64,000 bases of DNA, taken from positions 194,717 through 258,716 of the forward strand of contig ML976705.1 of the NCBI GenBank assembly GCA_010015655.1. Reading direction: 5' to 3'. Origin of the DNA: Bimuria novae-zelandiae CBS 107.79 (Eukaryota > Ascomycota > Dothideomycetes > Pleosporales > Didymosphaeriaceae). The first letter of the stretch is position 1, and every line of letters begins with the position of its first letter. The position numbers and the translations under genes are program-made. Positions 9,786 through 23,300 of the stretch are shown piece by piece. The notes below the pieces were generated by a model. That model had not been told where the DNA came from. It worked only from the letters and a program-made list of their open reading frames with translations, and did no database searches.

Positions 9786-11190
9786 TTATAAGCCTAGATT
9801 AAAAAAGCTTACTAAGCTAGAAAAGAAGGTAATTATTAGGCATATACTTAACCTAGATTCGCGAGGATTTCCGCCCACGCTAGGTGCTGTGCGAGATATA
9901 GCAGATAAGCTGCTCGCTAAGCGAGGCGCTAGTAAAGTTGGCGAAAAGTGGCCGCGTAACTTTGTCAAGCAAATAGACTAACTTACTATATAATTTAATT
10001 AGCTATATAATTAATAAAGAGCTTTATATAAGGATCTAGAGGCTATTAGGACGTAGTTTAACCTTATAGCGCGTACTAAAGCTACCTATAGTATCTATAA
10101 TTAGGATACCTACGACTTTAACAAAACTAGTTTTATAATAGGCAAGATATTAGCGCAGCTTATTATTATAGGCTTAAAAAAATAGGGTAGACTAAAGGCT
10201 ATCTAGCTAGGTAATCGTAGGTAGACTATAACAATCTATAGAATTAGCGCTACTAGCTAGGCAATCCTGCCCTTTATTATCTTCCCTAGCTAGTATTACC
10301 TCTCTGCCTAGTACCAGGATAATAATATACCACGTAACTAGGCTTTTGCTATTAGTAATAATAGTTAAACTATTAATAAGCTTAGAGTAGAGTAGCTAAA
10401 GTACTTTATTAAGTATATAGTAAAGCGTAGGGTAGGCGCGCGCTAGCTACTTATACTTAATAGCTATAAGAGCTATAACTTGCTTAAATTTTAAGAGCTC
10501 TATAAGGAGAATAATATTATTACTTTTTATATACTACTATATTTATCGCACTTCTAATAACTACTTAATATTAGCTACTTCTCGCCATTAAAGCGCGCGT
10601 ATAGCTACTAGATTAAGAGCCTAATACGCAACTATATTAGCTATATTATAAAGCTAGAGTTCCTACTAGCCTTCTGCGCAGCCTATAAGTAATTAATTAT
10701 AAAGGAGAATATCTACGTAAGCTTTTAAGGCGCTAGCCTAGTCCTATACAACCTAGAGATAGTAATATTAAAGCTTAATATTAAGCATTATACGCTAATG
10801 CTGCCTCTGCTAAAGGTTATCTTTTAAAAAGCTAAAATACTAAGTAACGCCTATAAGCTAAAGGCTTAATTAATATTAATTCGCGATAGGATTTAAAGGC
10901 ATAAAAGCTTATTACTTACTTTTATTATTATAGCGCTTAATTAGCTTAAAAAGGGTACTAAAGTAATACCTTATAAAAGTATGCTTATGCGCGATTAGAT
11001 TACAAGGCTTAAAAAGGCTAATAAGGCTACTATAACACGTAGAAAGTAAAAAAAGAAGTAAATATAGTAGTAAGGCACCTTAATAAAGATAGAGGCAAAG
11101 GAAATTATTGCTTAAAAGAATATAAAATAGTAGGTAAAGGGTGAAATACGTTAGAGTAAGGCGTAATTAAGTACTAATTAGTAGGCTTTA
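9786..11190 (+). pseudogene. Fot1-type transposase, RIP-destroyed
   Basis: The forward frame near 9800-9970 keeps the N-terminal CENP-B/HTH region (SRGFPPTLGAVRDIADKLL, then KRGASKVGEKWPRNF). Further on the DDE_1 core can be followed despite many stops: YDFNKTSFIIGKI near 10110, LLILNSYKSYNLLKF near 10450 and LLNISYFSPLKRAYS near 10560. Compared with the family motifs FDETGF, LDGHESH and PLDVGCFSPLK, all three catalytic Asp positions read Asn. The stops are mostly TAG/TAA in place of CAG/CAA/TGG. Confidence 0.75.
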
Positions 11191-11344
11191 ACGCGCTATA
11201 GCTACTATAAAGAGACTAGGTATAACGCGTAAATATATGTAAAGCGTACTATAAATACTACTTAATTTAAAATAGTAATTATATACTATTATCTTATTAT
11301 ATTATTAAGGCAGGTTACTATAAAGGTGTAAAAAGTTAGTGGGG

Positions 11345-11369
11345 TGCGCAGCTCGCTTGCCAGACACGT
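11345..11369 (-). repeat. Right Fot1 terminal repeat
   Basis: 25 bp reverse complement of 9535-9559, followed by TA at 11370-11371. Confidence 0.85.
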
Positions 11370-11439
11370 TAAGTAATACGTTAAGTAAGGAATTAGGAGT
11401 ATAGGGGAGTTATATATCTTAAACCACACTTAATAGAGC

Positions 11440-12658
11440 AGGACTTTACGAGCGTCCCTATCTAAAGCCTAGATGAATTTACTACTATTAGCGAGAGATA
11501 ATCCTATAATAGCAAAGCGCCCTTTTATTTACACTTAATTAGGTGCTATAAGATTATATAGTCTTAAAAAAGTTTTATTATATACTTTTGTAAGACAGCT
11601 ACATCCTTACTTCTATATTACTAGAGGTTATTACCTATATTGGTGCAATATAGATAACTACTCTTATAAAGTCTTCTTTAACTAAGTCTAGTCTTTAAAG
11701 CTCTAGGACCTAATTAGTCTTTACCTTTATAGCTATATAGTTATGCTTAGATGGCTATATAGCCTATAATTTAATTATTCTTATTATCTTAAGGGCTTCT
11801 TAATATCTTATCCTTAATCGTCTGTATTTATCTTATAGGTCAACCCTAACTATAATCATAAGGTTATTAATCCCCTATCGAACTAATTAATTTAAGATAT
11901 AATAGTTGTTCTAAAGATACGCTAAGACTATTAATTAGAGAAAGGTAACTACTTAATTTAGACTATTCTACTCTTCTTAATACTCTTAGTCTATAATCTT
12001 ATACATCTCTAGCTATCCCTTATAATATTTATAATTATTTTTATGTACTTTCACACCTGCTATTAATAGATATAATAATATTATTAGTATATTATTTAAA
12101 TTTGTAGTCCCGTAAGCCGTGCTTAGCTAGTAGTTACTTATTACTAGAGGCATTAGCATTATAGGTTTTTACTTTAGTTTATTTATTAGCACTAGGTTAA
12201 TAATACTCTAGACCTTTAGCAATTAGTATATTATTTTAAGCTATTTAAGCTATAGCGTGTAGTTCGTGTAGTTAGTTAGAATTACCGTAGGATTTCTAAG
12301 GGTTAATAAGGCTATTATAATTAGCTTAATTAAAGTAGTAAGACTCTTAATTATTAAATTAAATAGGACTCTATTACTATAAGATAGTGCGATCTTAATA
12401 ATTAATAAAGTTAATTAATAAAGTAATAGAGATTAGCCGTAGGCGAGGTCTCTAGTACGTGCCAACCTAACGCTAACACTATCTAAGATAGTGTGTAACT
12501 AAAGGTGCGCCAGCCTTATATTCTCTAGTACACTATTAACAATAGTGTTGGATTACAGAGGTCCTATAATCGGACAAACCCCTTCCTTACCTCACTAGTA
12601 CTCCTGTCCGAGAACCAACCTTAGCCCTATAGGACTAGCTACCCTTATGGACTTAACA
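11440..12658 (+). repeat. Direct repeat copy 1, about 1.2 kb
   Basis: Aligns by eye over its whole length with 13270-14978, for example ATTAGCGAGAGATAA near 11489 and 13300 and GGCGAGGTCTCTA near 12440 and 14717. The end (GAGAACCAACC to CTTAACA) resembles the 3' end of the solo LTR at 1745-2162, so this may be the 3' part of a retroelement of that family. Read on the reverse strand with stops treated as mutated Gln/Trp, a long frame appears between about 11890 and 11490, but I do not recognise it. Strongly RIP-mutated. Confidence 0.6.
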
Positions 12659-13269
12659 GTAAGCTAAGATAAACGCTCTTATATTTTTTTAATTTATACT
12701 TACGTATTTCTTGCCTATATAAAGTCTCTAGGCTATGGTGGCCTATAGGAGATAAAGTAATTAATATTATTAAAAATATAGCAGGTTGTACCTAAGTCGA
12801 GTATTGCTAAATATTGTATTAGGTATGTATTTAATTTACTCTAAGTGAATATAGCTTTAAAGCTTATTAGAATTTTAGTAACTTAGTATCTATCTAGTTA
12901 CTTATTATTAGCCTTAGCAATTTAAGTTAAAGTAGGAATATATAATAGTTTAATTATAAGTACTTATAATCTAGCCCTTTTTATTATTCTTAAGCTTTTT
13001 CAATCTCTAATTTATTCTTTAGCCTAAATTTAATTAAGGCAGTTATACAAGATTTTAGTTTATACTATTCTAGCTACTTATTTAGGAAAGCGTAAAAGTA
13101 GTCTTATAAACTATAGCGTTATTTATAAGTAGGATACTTAAGAGTACTAATTATTATTAGCTTATTATTTATAATCGCGGATTACTTAGCTTTAGTACTA
13201 TAACTAGTAAATTATTATTTACGAGATCTTCCTTAATATTTTAATATTATTACTTTATTTATAAGAGAC
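12659..13269. other. AT-rich spacer between the 1.2 kb direct repeats
   Basis: RIP-like sequence of about 610 bp with no recognisable coding or structural feature. Confidence 0.4.
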
Positions 13270-14978
13270 GCGTTCCTGTCTATAGCCTAAGAAGATTTAC
13301 CTCTATTAGCGAGAGATAAACCTGTAATACTAAAAGCGCCCTTTTATATACCCTTAATTAGGTGCTATACGATTATATAGATTTAAAAAAGTGTTATCAT
13401 ATACTTTTATAAGACAGCTACGTCCTTGCTTTTATATTACTAAAGGATTAATACCTATATAGGTTCGACATAAACAACTACCCTTATAAAATCTTTATTA
13501 ACTAAGTCTAGCCTTTAATGCTCTAGAACCTAATTAGTCTCTACTTTTATCGCTATATAATCATACTTAGATAGCTATATAATTTATAATCGAGCTATTC
13601 TTATTTGCTTAAGGGATTTTTAATATCTTGCCCTTAATTATTTATATTTATTTTATAGGTCTATCCTAACTATAATTAGCAGGTTATTAATCTACTGTGT
13701 TATGAGGCGCTCACACCTTGGGTCCGGTCCGGATTAGGGTAGTAAGGATAAAGTGACACTTAATAAATTATTTAATAGTAGAAGTTAATGCGACACTTAG
13801 CGCGTAGCTATATAATTTAATCCTATAATAAATAAGATAACTATTAGTCTATATAGGAGAACGTACTCGCATAAAAGATATATAAGTTAACTATAGGAGT
13901 ATAATATAGGAAACTGCCTTGTATAAATATCCCTCCTGTCCTATAAAGTCCTATAGCATCCCATGCCTCGTGCCCATAGGATCTCCTGGGATTCCTGGGA
14001 CGTTACGTGACCTAAGTCACGTGGTCCCACGGTGTCCTATAGGCTTGGCGTCTGGGATAGCCTGGGACATTACGTCATCCTTAAGTAGGGCTTGTGTACC
14101 ATTATAAGGCTCGCTTGCCCCGATGTTCCTGGGTCATAACATACTGCCTAACTAATTAATCTAAAATATAATAGTTATTCTAGAAATGCGCTAAGACTTT
14201 TAATTTGGAGAAAGGTAACTACCTAATTTAAGCTATTCTACTTCTTTTAATACTTGTAGTCTATAATCTTATGTATCTCTAGCTATTCCTTATAATAGTT
14301 ATTATTATCTTTATAAAATTTTACGCTTGCTAGTAATAAATATAATAGTGTTATTAGTATATTATTTAGATTTACAGTTACGTAAGCCATGTTTAGTAAG
14401 TAGTTACTTATTACTAGGGACATTAGTATCGTAGATTTCTGCGTTAGTTTATATATTAGCGCTAAGTTAATAATACTTTAGATCTTTAAGAATAAGTATT
14501 TTATTATAAGCTGCTTAAGCTATAGCGTGTAATTTATATAGTTAGTTTGGATTATCGTGGAATCTCTAAAGGTTAATAAGGCTATTATAATTAGCCTAAG
14601 TACGGTAGTAAAACCTTTAATTAATAAATTTAATAGTATGCTATTATTATAAAATAATATAATGTTAATAATTAGTAAGGTTAATTAATTAACTAAAAAA
14701 GATTAGCTATAGGCGAGGTCTCTAATACGTGCTAACTTAATACTAGCACTCTCTAAGATAGTGTTAACTAGAGGTGCGCTAGCCTTATATTCTCTACTAT
14801 ACTATTAATAATAGTGCAGGATTACGGAGGCCCTGTAATTAGATACTTACCTTACTTTTAATACTAATGCCCTATTAATACGCGTAAGCTAGTAATATTC
14901 TTTTTCTGCCTTATAGTACTCTTGCTTAAGAACCAACCCTAGACTTTCTAAGGCTAGCTACCTTATTAGGTTTTAATA
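13270..14978 (+). repeat. Direct repeat copy 2, interrupted by a solo LTR
   Basis: Same family and orientation as 11440-12658. It continues across the solo LTR insertion at 13698-14141. Near its end it keeps a segment (about 14855-14910) that copy 1 lacks but the LTR at 1745-2162 has. Confidence 0.6.
13698..14141 (+). mobile_element. Solo LTR with perfect target duplication
   Basis: 444 bp from TGTTATGAGGCG to GGGTCATAACA, so the ends are the inverted pair TGTTATGA/TCATAACA. It is flanked by the perfect 5 bp duplication TACTG (13693-13697 and 14142-14146). The homologous sequence in repeat copy 1 lacks it, giving an empty-site comparison. A TATA-like TATAAATA occurs near 13921. The right half keeps normal base composition, so it is younger or less mutated than its surroundings. 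Confidence 0.9.
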
Positions 14979-15093
14979 TAAAGTTAAGCCAAGTTTCTAT
15001 ATACGTACGTAGTAATTATACTTAATAAGTGCCTATAATAGTACTTAGCTTCTAATGAACCAGCGCCCTGCGCGTAAACATATAAAAATATAC

Positions 15094-15359
15094 CATTAGA
15101 GAATCAAGTCGGAGGTAGGGTAGCTATAACGTATTATATTAACTATAAGACTCTTAAGATTTTAGAAATAAGAGTTATGTACGAATATACACGCTAAGGC
15201 GCTAGTAAACATATAATTTACTATGCTCTACTAGAGGGTTAGTGCCGTGACACGACTACCGCAGTATCTTCCTGCCTACCAGGCAAGTAGCTACACTTAC
15301 CGTATAAGGCTCTGAGGCTTTCTTCCACCAACCTAGACTGAAACTATATCTTACTAACA
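15094..15359 (-). repeat. 3' LTR of the reverse-strand Copia
   Basis: Direct-repeat partner of 25563-25829. The shared segment includes GGGTTAGTGCCGTGACACGA and CCAACCTAGACTGAAA. The left boundary is approximate. Confidence 0.75.
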
Positions 15360-15399
15360 CTCCTCCTTAGGACAGGTCTAGTCTAAAGACAACTCCTAA

Positions 15400-18300
15400 T
15401 TAGTTCTTAAATCTCTTAAATGCGATTCGCTGTAATAGCTTTATTATTCTATTAGCTACTATGTCTACACTTCGCACGTAGGCTATATTAAGTTTACCTT
15501 ATTTTATTAAGTCTCTAATAAAGTAATAGCAGACGTTAATGTGCTTAGATTTTTTATAAGTATAATAGCGCCCTAGTTATCTCCTAGTATCTAAGCCTTA
15601 TTAATATTCTTTCTAATATACTTTAGGAACCTAAGGTCCCTAAATGCTTAGGCAATCTACTAGCCTTATATATAATCTATTAAAAGTATAATATATTTAA
15701 ATTTATAGCTTAATATTATAACTAATTGTTTCTTCTTGCTTCACTATAATATTAGGCCTCTATAGAACATTACAGTACTTCCTAAAATACGCTTTTAGTC
15801 TACTATGTCGCTTGTCCAGTCGGTATTAGAGTAGATAATAAATTATAAGTGTACCCCCCCTAGTCCGTAGCGTATCTTTATTATCACTATTAACCTAAGG
15901 TACTATAGTAGGTTCTTTAAGGCGTGGCTATAGTGTTTTACTAGGTTGCTTATGTATTAGCTTAGCATTCTAAGGGTAAATACAATATTTAGACGTGTAA
16001 AAACTATAGTAAATATTAGACTTTTAATTCCTTGCTAGTACTTAGTTCTATTAATTCGGGTGTTATAATTATTAGCTAGCTAGAATAAGGTATAATTAGC
16101 TAGTAGAATCTTTTTATTCTTATACTTTTTACTTAATATTTTAAACTTATTAAGTACTGCGCGTAGGTATTATTTTTAATTAAGGTAGACCATTTAGTAC
16201 TTTCTATCTCGCGTAGCTTATACTCTTAGGACCTTATTCATCTTCTCTAGGTTCTTGGCGTTAAATTGTCTAGAAAGTTTCTTATAGAACTAATTAGTTT
16301 AAGATTACTCCCTTATAGCAGTAACAACGTTATTAATATAGACTAGAATCTAAATCTTTCTCTTCTTATAAATAAATATACAAGGGTCTGTAAGGCTTTG
16401 TATAAATTCTTATATAAGAAGCTCTTTCTTTATTAACAAGTTCTAGTTACGGACAGCCTGTTTTAGTCTATATAGGCTTTAAAGTACTTTTAAAATATAT
16501 CCTTTCTTAATATAAACTCCTTTAGGTGGCTTAAGAAAGATTAGCTCCATAAAGTAAGATTTAGTAAACACATTCTTAATATTATAGTAAAAATATACTA
16601 AGTCTTCTACTATAATAGTAGCTAAGAATACACGTAAGTTATCTATGCAAACTATTAGTATAAAGGTTTTATTAAAGTTAATTCTATATGTTTAGGTAAA
16701 ACCCCTTACTATAAGATATATCTTAAATTATTTAACTATCTTATTTAGCTTAGTCTTAACTATATTAGCGTTTTTTTGCGGTAAAACTTCTTCCTAGGTT
16801 TTATTTTCTATTAGTAAGATTATCTCTTTTAGTACTACTACTTTTTATTAATTTTCGTGCTTCGGGTCGAGGATAGCATATTAGTATATTTTAGGAATTT
16901 AAATTCCTGCGATCTTAATTACTAGAAAGGCCCTATTAAACATCTAGGCTTATTTATCCGTAAGGTCGACTCGTGCTAGTATAGCTTTAATAATTTTCTT
17001 GAATCTTTTATCTTCTATAGTATCTTCTCTAGACATCTTTCGTTTAGACCCTCTTGTGAAGTATCGTGGTGCTTCTGGCAAGGCTTTGATAGGGTTTTTG
17101 GGCTCTTTTTTACTAGGCCGGGTACTTGCTTATCTTGAGGTAGAGCGATAGGAGTAATAATAATTAGCTTCTGTGGTCTTTCTCTTCTACGTTTGGTTGG
17201 CTCGGAACTTGGTTCTGCAGGAGATAGTTGTACCAGTTCTGCAGGAGATAGTTGTACCAGTCCTGCAGGAGATAGGTGCATTGGTTCTGCGGGAGATGTC
17301 TCCATTTGTTCCACAAGGAATGTCTCTACTGGTTCTGCGGGTTTAGCGTGGGTAGGGCGTTGGTTTTCCTTGGTATTAGTCCTGGTATTAGTCCCAGGAT
17401 CCTTCCTTGGTCTTCCTCTTGGTTTTTAGTCTGGCATCGCGTTCGGCGTCCCTTGTGGTCTAGCTAGGATGTTTTGTAATCGTAGTTTAACTTTTCCTCT
17501 AGGAGCGTATTTGTTTACTAATAATTAGCTTGTTTTTAATATATATTTTAGCTCTAGTAAATAGAACTTAAACTGCTTATTTGTTATCTTAGAATATCCT
17601 ATAAATACTCTAATTCTGCTATAGTCTATAAGTTTATTATGTCGTTAGTTTACTAGAATTATTTTAGGATTAATGTAAGAAAAGCATTTGCTCCCCTATA
17701 TATAAATATAATTTATAGATAGTGTAGTTTTTATAAATGCCTCTTTAGGGCTAACTTGCTTTTTATTAATTATAGATCCTATATTTATGTAGTTTTATAG
17801 GTATACGTCTACTTTAATAGCTTTATCATAGAACTTAGTTAGCAAGCTAGCGTCTTATAGTATTACTTTTATATTAAATTTAGTAGTTTAAATATTTTGC
17901 TTAGCTAGTCTATACTAGTGTAAGGAAGTAATTATTATAGGCTATAGTTCTACGCTATATATAACTCTCTATTTTTTAACTTACTATAGAAGTTTTATTA
18001 TATTATTAGTCTTGGTAGTTTTAATTTTCTTATTAGTTTAATATTATATAAAGGTTTTTTTTTATTTAAAGTTCTTTTTATGCGTCTTCTTTTTTCTTTA
18101 GTAAGATAACCTAGTTTTTTCGCGTATAGCTATTAATAAGAAGGAACTACTTATTTCTTATAGAAATATTAAAAAGGATCCTGTAATATTAAACTATACT
18201 AAGGCTAGATTTATAGCCTTATGCTCTCTTAGCTGCTTATGGATACCATTTTTTATCTTTATTAGGGAATACACTTTATAGACTTTCCTCTTTTCTAGAA

Positions 18301-19940
18301 CTCTAATCTTCTTTTGGTAAGTTGTAACTTTGTGGAGTTTAGTAATCTTTGCAGATCCTAGGTATGCGAAGCGTCTATAATACAGTAAGTATTTTTCCTT
18401 TTTACTAATCTTAAGATTGCTCTTAACTAGTGTATAAAGTTCCGTACCTAGGAATGCTATCTCTTGGTATCTATTAGCAATGTGTGACACTACGTAGAGG
18501 CTATAATCTATAGTAGCTTTAATAATGATCTTCTTTCCTAGTTTAAAGCATAGTGTATATAATTTAAAATAACCCTTTAGGCCTGCTACGTAATTTCGTC
18601 TCCCTAATAATAAATTATCTCCAAGGTTAGGTACAAGTAGTATATTTAAAAGCTATATTAAGGATCTATTTTTATACTCTACTTAAGCTTCTCCTTTTTA
18701 GTCTACATATAATTCTCTCCTTTTAACTTAAATAAGTTTCCGCTTTATCTTAATCATTCGTCTAAATAGTAAGCGTTGGTTAGACATGTGTAAGGAAGCG
18801 CTAGTGTCGCCGGCCTAGGTAGATAGGGAGGCCTTACTAATAATATCTTTTAAGAGATGGATTGTCTCGATTTCCTTATCTTTAGAGTCTAAGGTATTAG
18901 TTAATGTCTCTAGCTCTAACTCTAAGCTAGCTTCTTTAGCTTTATATACTTTGCTAGACTTCTTGTAAGATCTCTTTAGCTTAGATATCTTAGCGGGAGG
19001 TTAAGAAGATATTATAGAGGCTAACTTCTTCTTTATTCTCTTCTTCTTAGCCTCGTATTCATTAAGTAGCTTTTAAGCTTTCTTAGGCTTTGAACAGTCG
19101 CGTAGGTAGTAAGATTCGTTATAAAGGTAGCACTAAACACTTAACTTAGTACTTAACTTAGTACCTAACTTAGAGTTAAATAATAATAGCGAGTTAGCGT
19201 GCTTATAATAATTATATAGTAGAATTTACTTATTAATCTTTTAAAATACTAAATAAGCTTATTTATTAGTATTATGCTAGTCTCGCACCTCCTTCTTTTC
19301 TAGAAACTTAAGCTTTTATTTAATAGTAAGATTAAGTTAGGTATTTAGGGTGTTAATTTTAGTCCTAAACCTCGTTAAGAGCGACCTAATAATGACGAGT
19401 AGTAGTATAGAACTATTATAGGCTTTATTTATATCTGTATCTACTACTACGAGCTTATATTAATAGTCCTTTAATTTTTCCTATAATCTAATAATTATGT
19501 TCTCTAGATTAAACATAAATATCTAAATTTTAGTTATATATATATTAGTAACTATAGCGTTAGTTTAGGTATACTTCTTGTGCAAGTAAGCCTGAAAATA
19601 AAAAGTAGTAGTATATTTATTAATAAGGACTTAGTTATTGTTGCCAAGAGACCTAAATAAGAGGTTAATTATAATAGCTTTATCCTCTGTATACTTATTT
19701 CTTTTATTAATATTAACATAGATCTTAGTATTCTTATTTACTTTAGTAATGTTTAGTTCCTTAATAGCGTCTGTAACTTCTCTAACTATAATAATTTAGT
19801 AATACTCTTATAGACTTCTTTTATAGATATAGAAGACTCTCTTGACTTTAAGCTTAACCTTATTTCTACGGAACTAAGTGTTATAATTTTTAGTAATAAA
19901 TTAAGGGATCTTTTATTCTTCCTTCTCTCTAGTCATCTTG
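15400..19940 (-). pseudogene. Copia gag-pol remnant, reverse strand
   Basis: Read on the reverse strand, the segment 18490-18194 carries a GAG_pre-integrase motif (RRFAYLGSAKITKLHKVTT). At 17430-17015 there is a Pro/Ser/Glu-rich linker with near-identical repeats of the type LSPAELVQ. The reverse transcriptase region shows KSLYRLKQAVRNQNLL and SLTDPCIFI, the Copia counterpart of LYGLKQAPR...DPCLF. RNase H remnants follow. Many in-frame stops make it non-functional. The linker is the only GC-normal island and keeps about 100 uninterrupted codons. Confidence 0.75.
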
Positions 19941-20004
19941 TGTATTCGGAAATGGTGACGCTAGTACGTAAGAAGAGTGAGTGGTATACTGTAGGCGATG
20001 CAGG

Positions 20005-20228
20005 TGTCCGATTATATGGCCTCTATCTATTATAGACATGAGGCTGGAGCACTCTCTCTTTTGTACTATTCTAAATAGGGCTAGCGCTGCAGCGGCACTT
20101 ATTTAGAGCCTCGCACACATCTGCATTCCACACACACACAGAACACCAACATCATCAATAAATCATCACAACTATTAATTCTCATTATTGCATTATCTTA
20201 AAGTGACAGAACACTATTAAATCTAACA
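20005..20228 (+). repeat. 5' LTR of the forward-strand Copia
   Basis: Differs from the 3' LTR at 9 positions. In every case this copy has T or A where the other has C or G in a CpA/TpG context. Confidence 0.95.
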
Positions 20229-20342
20229 ATTAAGAGTCTCACTGCCTTAACTAAACCTTAAGAAAGGATAATGTCGCTGTTAACACTCCGCGACTTAACA
20301 ATCGTGTTAACTAATTACACTAACTACACACTATGGCTGCTG

Positions 20343-23300
20343 CAGCTAAAAGCGCGATGCGAACCAATAAATATATAGCCTATTATTAACCCAGATAGAG
20401 CCAAACTCCCACGCAAAAGGCCGACACCGCCGTCGCCGCTAGAAATAGCAAGTTACTAACTAATTATCCGCGTAAACGACGACAATTAACAGAACCCTCC
20501 AACACGCCCATTAGAGCTATCAAACTCAGGACTTAAGGCATATAAGGAGGACATTAAGTTCTATAAGATACAGCTTAAAGACTATAAGATAAAAGACAAG
20601 GAATACCGCGAGGAGAGATTAAGTCTTAAGAAAGTAATTATCCACATCTAATCCACTATGTCACCACACTTGCAACGCAACTGCTGCAAGCCTGGAGAGC
20701 AAATCTAGCAATAGATTACGTCTCTAACATAGACCGTAGGCGTTAATAAAGAAGACAAGCGGGATAGAGCAAGAGTACGATACCTACAGGCCCTTAAGCT
20801 AATAAGATAACCCTTAAACTAGGATACCTGGCTGACTGAGTATAATCAGGCAGCTACAGAAGCAGAGATAAACAATATCGCCAAAATATAATTAATCTAT
20901 AATACCATAAAGGACTTCCTGACTGCGATCATGAAGGCTACTCCCACTTAGGGCGTGTCCTTTCAAGAAACTGGACGCCAAGACGCAGATATGACAAGGA
21001 AGGAGATGATGAAACGCTTCCGAGAACATATAGCAATACTCCACCCGATCAAGGGCAAACAGCATAGGGGCGCCTTTGCTACTAGTGAGCTATCTCTCGC
21101 TGCTGGTGGTGCATCCACCCCGGGCACTAACAGGGACGCCTCTCACGCTGCCAAAGACGCGCCATCTTCCACGAATAGCCAACGTAGACGGGGGAGACCT
21201 CGACAAAAACGATCCTTTGGTCAAAGTACCATATCCAAGCAGTCTTCGATAGAGGATACAACGGCAGTTAAAGGCAAAAAATGCCCTGCTTGTAAACAAA
21301 GGCATAGTCTAAAAGACTACTTCTACGCATATCCAGATCATGCACCAGAGTGGTTTAGGCCACGACCTAGCTTTGCAGACATGGTACAATACAGAATCCA
21401 AAATGATTCACATCTACAAGAGGAGATGAGGAAGGTGAAAAGACTAAAGTCTCAAACACCTAGAATCAAATCATCGCATACTCCCACTCCAACTCGAATC
21501 ACTAAGGCTAATAATAAGTGACTAGATAGACGCAAGATCACTAAAATCCCAGCGAGCTTCCAAGCCGCATCCTTCCACAATAAATCAAACACGTACCCAT
21601 TGCGATGCTTAGCCATACTCGATTCAGGCACAACCTGCCATATCTTCAACGACATCGATCGCTTTGTCTCATACCGGCCACCGGCGCCAGGAGACTTCAT
21701 ATAGGCAGGGAATACACAAATATGAATTAAAGGATACGAGAGTGTCCATCTCAACATACAGAGTGCAAGCGGCAATCAAACAATACAGCTAGACAATATA
21801 GCCTATTGCCCTGATTTGCTCTGCAACCTTGTATCGTTCCAATTACTCCAGAGGCAAGGCCTTTGGTGGGACACAAGGGCAGACCCAACGACTCTAAAGA
21901 GAAGAGACAATACTGTGCTGGCAGAACTCCAAGAATTGCATGGACAATAGGTGTTAGAACACAGAACAAGGCCAGCAGGTAGTATTCCTACTAATGCTGC
22001 GCACGCCACTCACAAGACCAACACACGCACCAAACGAAGACCGCAGAAGGCAAACGCATGGACCTGGCACCAGCGACTAGGCCATCCAGGCCCTCAGGCC
22101 CTCGAACACCTCGTGCAGCAATCTGAGGGGGTGAGGATCAAAGGTCTCCCCACGGTCAAATGTGACGCCTGCGGCAAAGCAAAACTAAAACGGCAAATAC
22201 GCCGGCAAGCCAGGGAGCGAACTAAAGGCCCTGGCGAGCGAGTCGCAATAGACTTTCACGACTATAAAGCAGACAGCTTAACAAGAGAGAAGAGCTAAAT
22301 GCTAATTACTAATTAATTCTCTAGCTTCGCATAGGACTTCTACTTCAAGGATAACCGCCCAGCACGGTTAATTATTAAATTACTCAGCACTTTTGTACGG
22401 TTCATAGAAGTACAATACAACGTTACGGTGAAAGTAATTAAATCCAACAACAAGATCTTCTCTATTAAGGCTGATGTTAAGAAGTAGTGCGCAGCGCAAG
22501 GTATCAAGATTAAGCCTTTAGCACTAGATACCTAAGCACAAAATAGAGGAGTAGAACGCTTAGGGGGTGTAATTAAGGAGAAAGCGCGCGCAATGCGACT
22601 TAACTCCAATCTACCATGGCAGATATGGCCTGAGATCACCCGAGCCGCGGTCTACCTGTACAATCGAACGCCAAACTACACCAACCGATAGCGATCTCCA
22701 TACAAAGTGTTCTTTACGACAGTAGCCTTTCAGAACGGCATTATTACCCAACCGAAGAAGCCTAATTAAGCTCACCTAAAAGCATATGGCTGCAAAGTGT
22801 TTGCGATGACCAACGACACAAAACGCGGCAAAAGTAGGCTTCAGAGGCTTAACCCTAAAGCATGGATTGGCTACCTTGTTAGTTACAGATCAACCAACAT
22901 CTGGAGAATATGGATTCCCTCTCTAGCAAAGACGATCAGTACTCGCGATGTAATATTCGATGAGGATACTGTGTTCTCAGGCAAAACTAAAGACCTGATG
23001 GACAACCTTATGCACAGCACATTAGAAGAAATAGCAGTCTGGGTGCGATCAGTAGAGTTACCTCCCTCACCTTAACAAGAGCATGCCACTGAGTCCTTCT
23101 TTGAGGATGAGACAATCAGTGAAGCGCCAGAGGAAGAGGCTCCTGAGTGCAGGCAAGGCAGAAGAGCTGGGTACGAATATCCAACGCCTCCATCAACGCC
23201 GCCACCAGTGACACTCCTTGCACAACTAATGGCAGGAGACGATCAAGCTGTACCACCACAAATAGTGCAAACAGGACAGTTGCAAACAAGCCCATGGGCC

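Larger units (their letters stand above)
9535..11369 (+). mobile_element. Fot1/pogo-type DNA transposon, RIP-degraded
   Basis: 1,835 bp, the usual Fot1/Pot2 size. The ends are inverted repeats starting ACGTGTCTGGCAAGCGAG, flanked by TA on both sides (9533-9534 and 11370-11371). The left end carries a tandem duplication of the 17 bp unit GGCAAGCGAGCTGCGCA; the right end has one copy. The interior contains a transposase gene destroyed by C-to-T and G-to-A changes. Confidence 0.85.
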
